Origin: Proteobacteria bacterium UBA6921
GTDB taxonomy: Bacteria > Pseudomonadota > Gammaproteobacteria > SG8-11
NCBI GenBank assembly: GCA_002450895.1
Contig: DKAR01000111.1
Location: forward strand, 616 to 24,362
DNA: 23,747 nucleotides
Reading direction: 5' to 3'
Position 1 is the stretch's first letter. Each line of letters begins with the position of its first letter. Of this stretch, positions 23,496 to 23,747 are shown piece after piece. The translations under genes were made by a program, and so were the position numbers. The notes under the pieces were generated by a model, which was given only the letters and a program-made list of their open reading frames with translations, had not been told where the DNA came from and ran no database searches.

Positions 23496-23747
23496 CTAGT
23501 TCGATGAAGCCTGTGGCTGATTGTCTTCGGACTTTCCAATTTTCAGATTGACCATTTTCGCCCGCGCGTAGCGCCGCATATCAAACATCGCGTCATTGAG
23601 CCGGATGTCGACTTCTGAACCGGCGCCCAGCGTCACCTGAAACGGTGCTACACCGGAAAGCTCGCGAGTTTCACCGGCAGGAACAAGTTCATATGCAAGC
23701 CGCTTATTCGCCGCGTCGGTAACCTCAACCCACGACTCGCCGCGAAA
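23496..23747 (-). CDS. rodZ: RodZ C-terminal DUF4115 domain, 5'-partial
   Basis: The minus strand is open from the window edge to TAG at 23496-23498, giving the last 83 residues of a protein. They read FRGESWVEVTDAANKRLAYE, then LVPAGETRELSGVAPFQVTL and GSEVDIRLNDAMFDM. This is the periplasmic DUF4115 domain of RodZ, the cell-shape protein that links MreB to the membrane. The cytoplasmic helix-turn-helix and the transmembrane part lie outside the window. It lies directly upstream of ispG with a two-base gap, the usual order, so the identification is strong despite the truncation. Confidence 0.93.
   Translation of the reverse strand, partial: FRGESWVEVTDAANKRLAYELVPAGETRELSGVAPFQVTLGAGSEVDIRLNDAMFDMRRYARAKMVNLKIGKSEDNQPQASSN

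Noticed and set aside
22483..23499. Long plus-strand open frame of 338 codons
   Set aside because: It lies entirely opposite ispG, which has clear family motifs; it looks like a shadow of a GC-rich gene and has no recognisable domain.

Overview
The window reads as a chromosomal fragment of a Gram-negative bacterium, most likely an uncultured gammaproteobacterium. The best evidence is the minus-strand block rodZ-ispG-hisS-yfgM-bamB-der, a typical gammaproteobacterial order. Lipoprotein signals, an outer-membrane barrel and a PEP-CTERM tail confirm a two-membrane envelope. Base composition is moderately GC-rich throughout, and I see no insertion sequence, phage, tRNA, rRNA or CRISPR array.

Layout. 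(1) Positions 1-3077, plus strand: a TlpA-like thioredoxin (cut by the window edge), a DUF4266 mini-lipoprotein, a DUF3570 outer-membrane barrel and an ApbE-type FAD:protein FMN transferase. This looks like an extracytoplasmic redox and flavinylation module. (2) Positions 3134-4901: a small DUF6763-like acidic protein on the minus strand and a divergent membrane metallophosphoesterase, with a good sigma70-type promoter between them. (3) Positions 5187-12149: one giant secreted protein of about 2320 residues. It has a signal peptide, 14 propeller-blade repeats (13 Asp boxes), 13 copies of a ~97-residue beta-rich repeat, calcium-type TSP3 repeats, a choice-of-anchor-U-like domain and a sorting-type tail. 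(4) Positions 12119-16960: a PP2C phosphatase on the minus strand. Divergent from it are a LysM/NodB polysaccharide deacetylase lipoprotein, a TPR lipoprotein and a type VI secretion sheath-like protein that joins TssB-like and TssC-like segments, with no other secretion genes in view. (5) Positions 16994-17593, minus: a PEP-CTERM-like protein preceded by a well-spaced sigma54 (-24/-12) promoter and an overlapping dyad. (6) Positions 17826-23747, minus: the conserved housekeeping operon (GTPase Der, BamB, YfgM-like, HisRS, IspG, RodZ C-terminus).

How it fits together. Nearly everything before the housekeeping operon concerns the cell envelope or surface: flavin attachment to exported proteins, a giant anchored surface protein, envelope polysaccharide modification and a sortase-like (PEP-CTERM) substrate. 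The best candidates for something new are the PP2C / LysM-deacetylase / TPR-lipoprotein / sheath-like cluster, the possible flavinylation motif in the DUF3570 barrel, and the sigma54 promoter in front of the PEP-CTERM gene.
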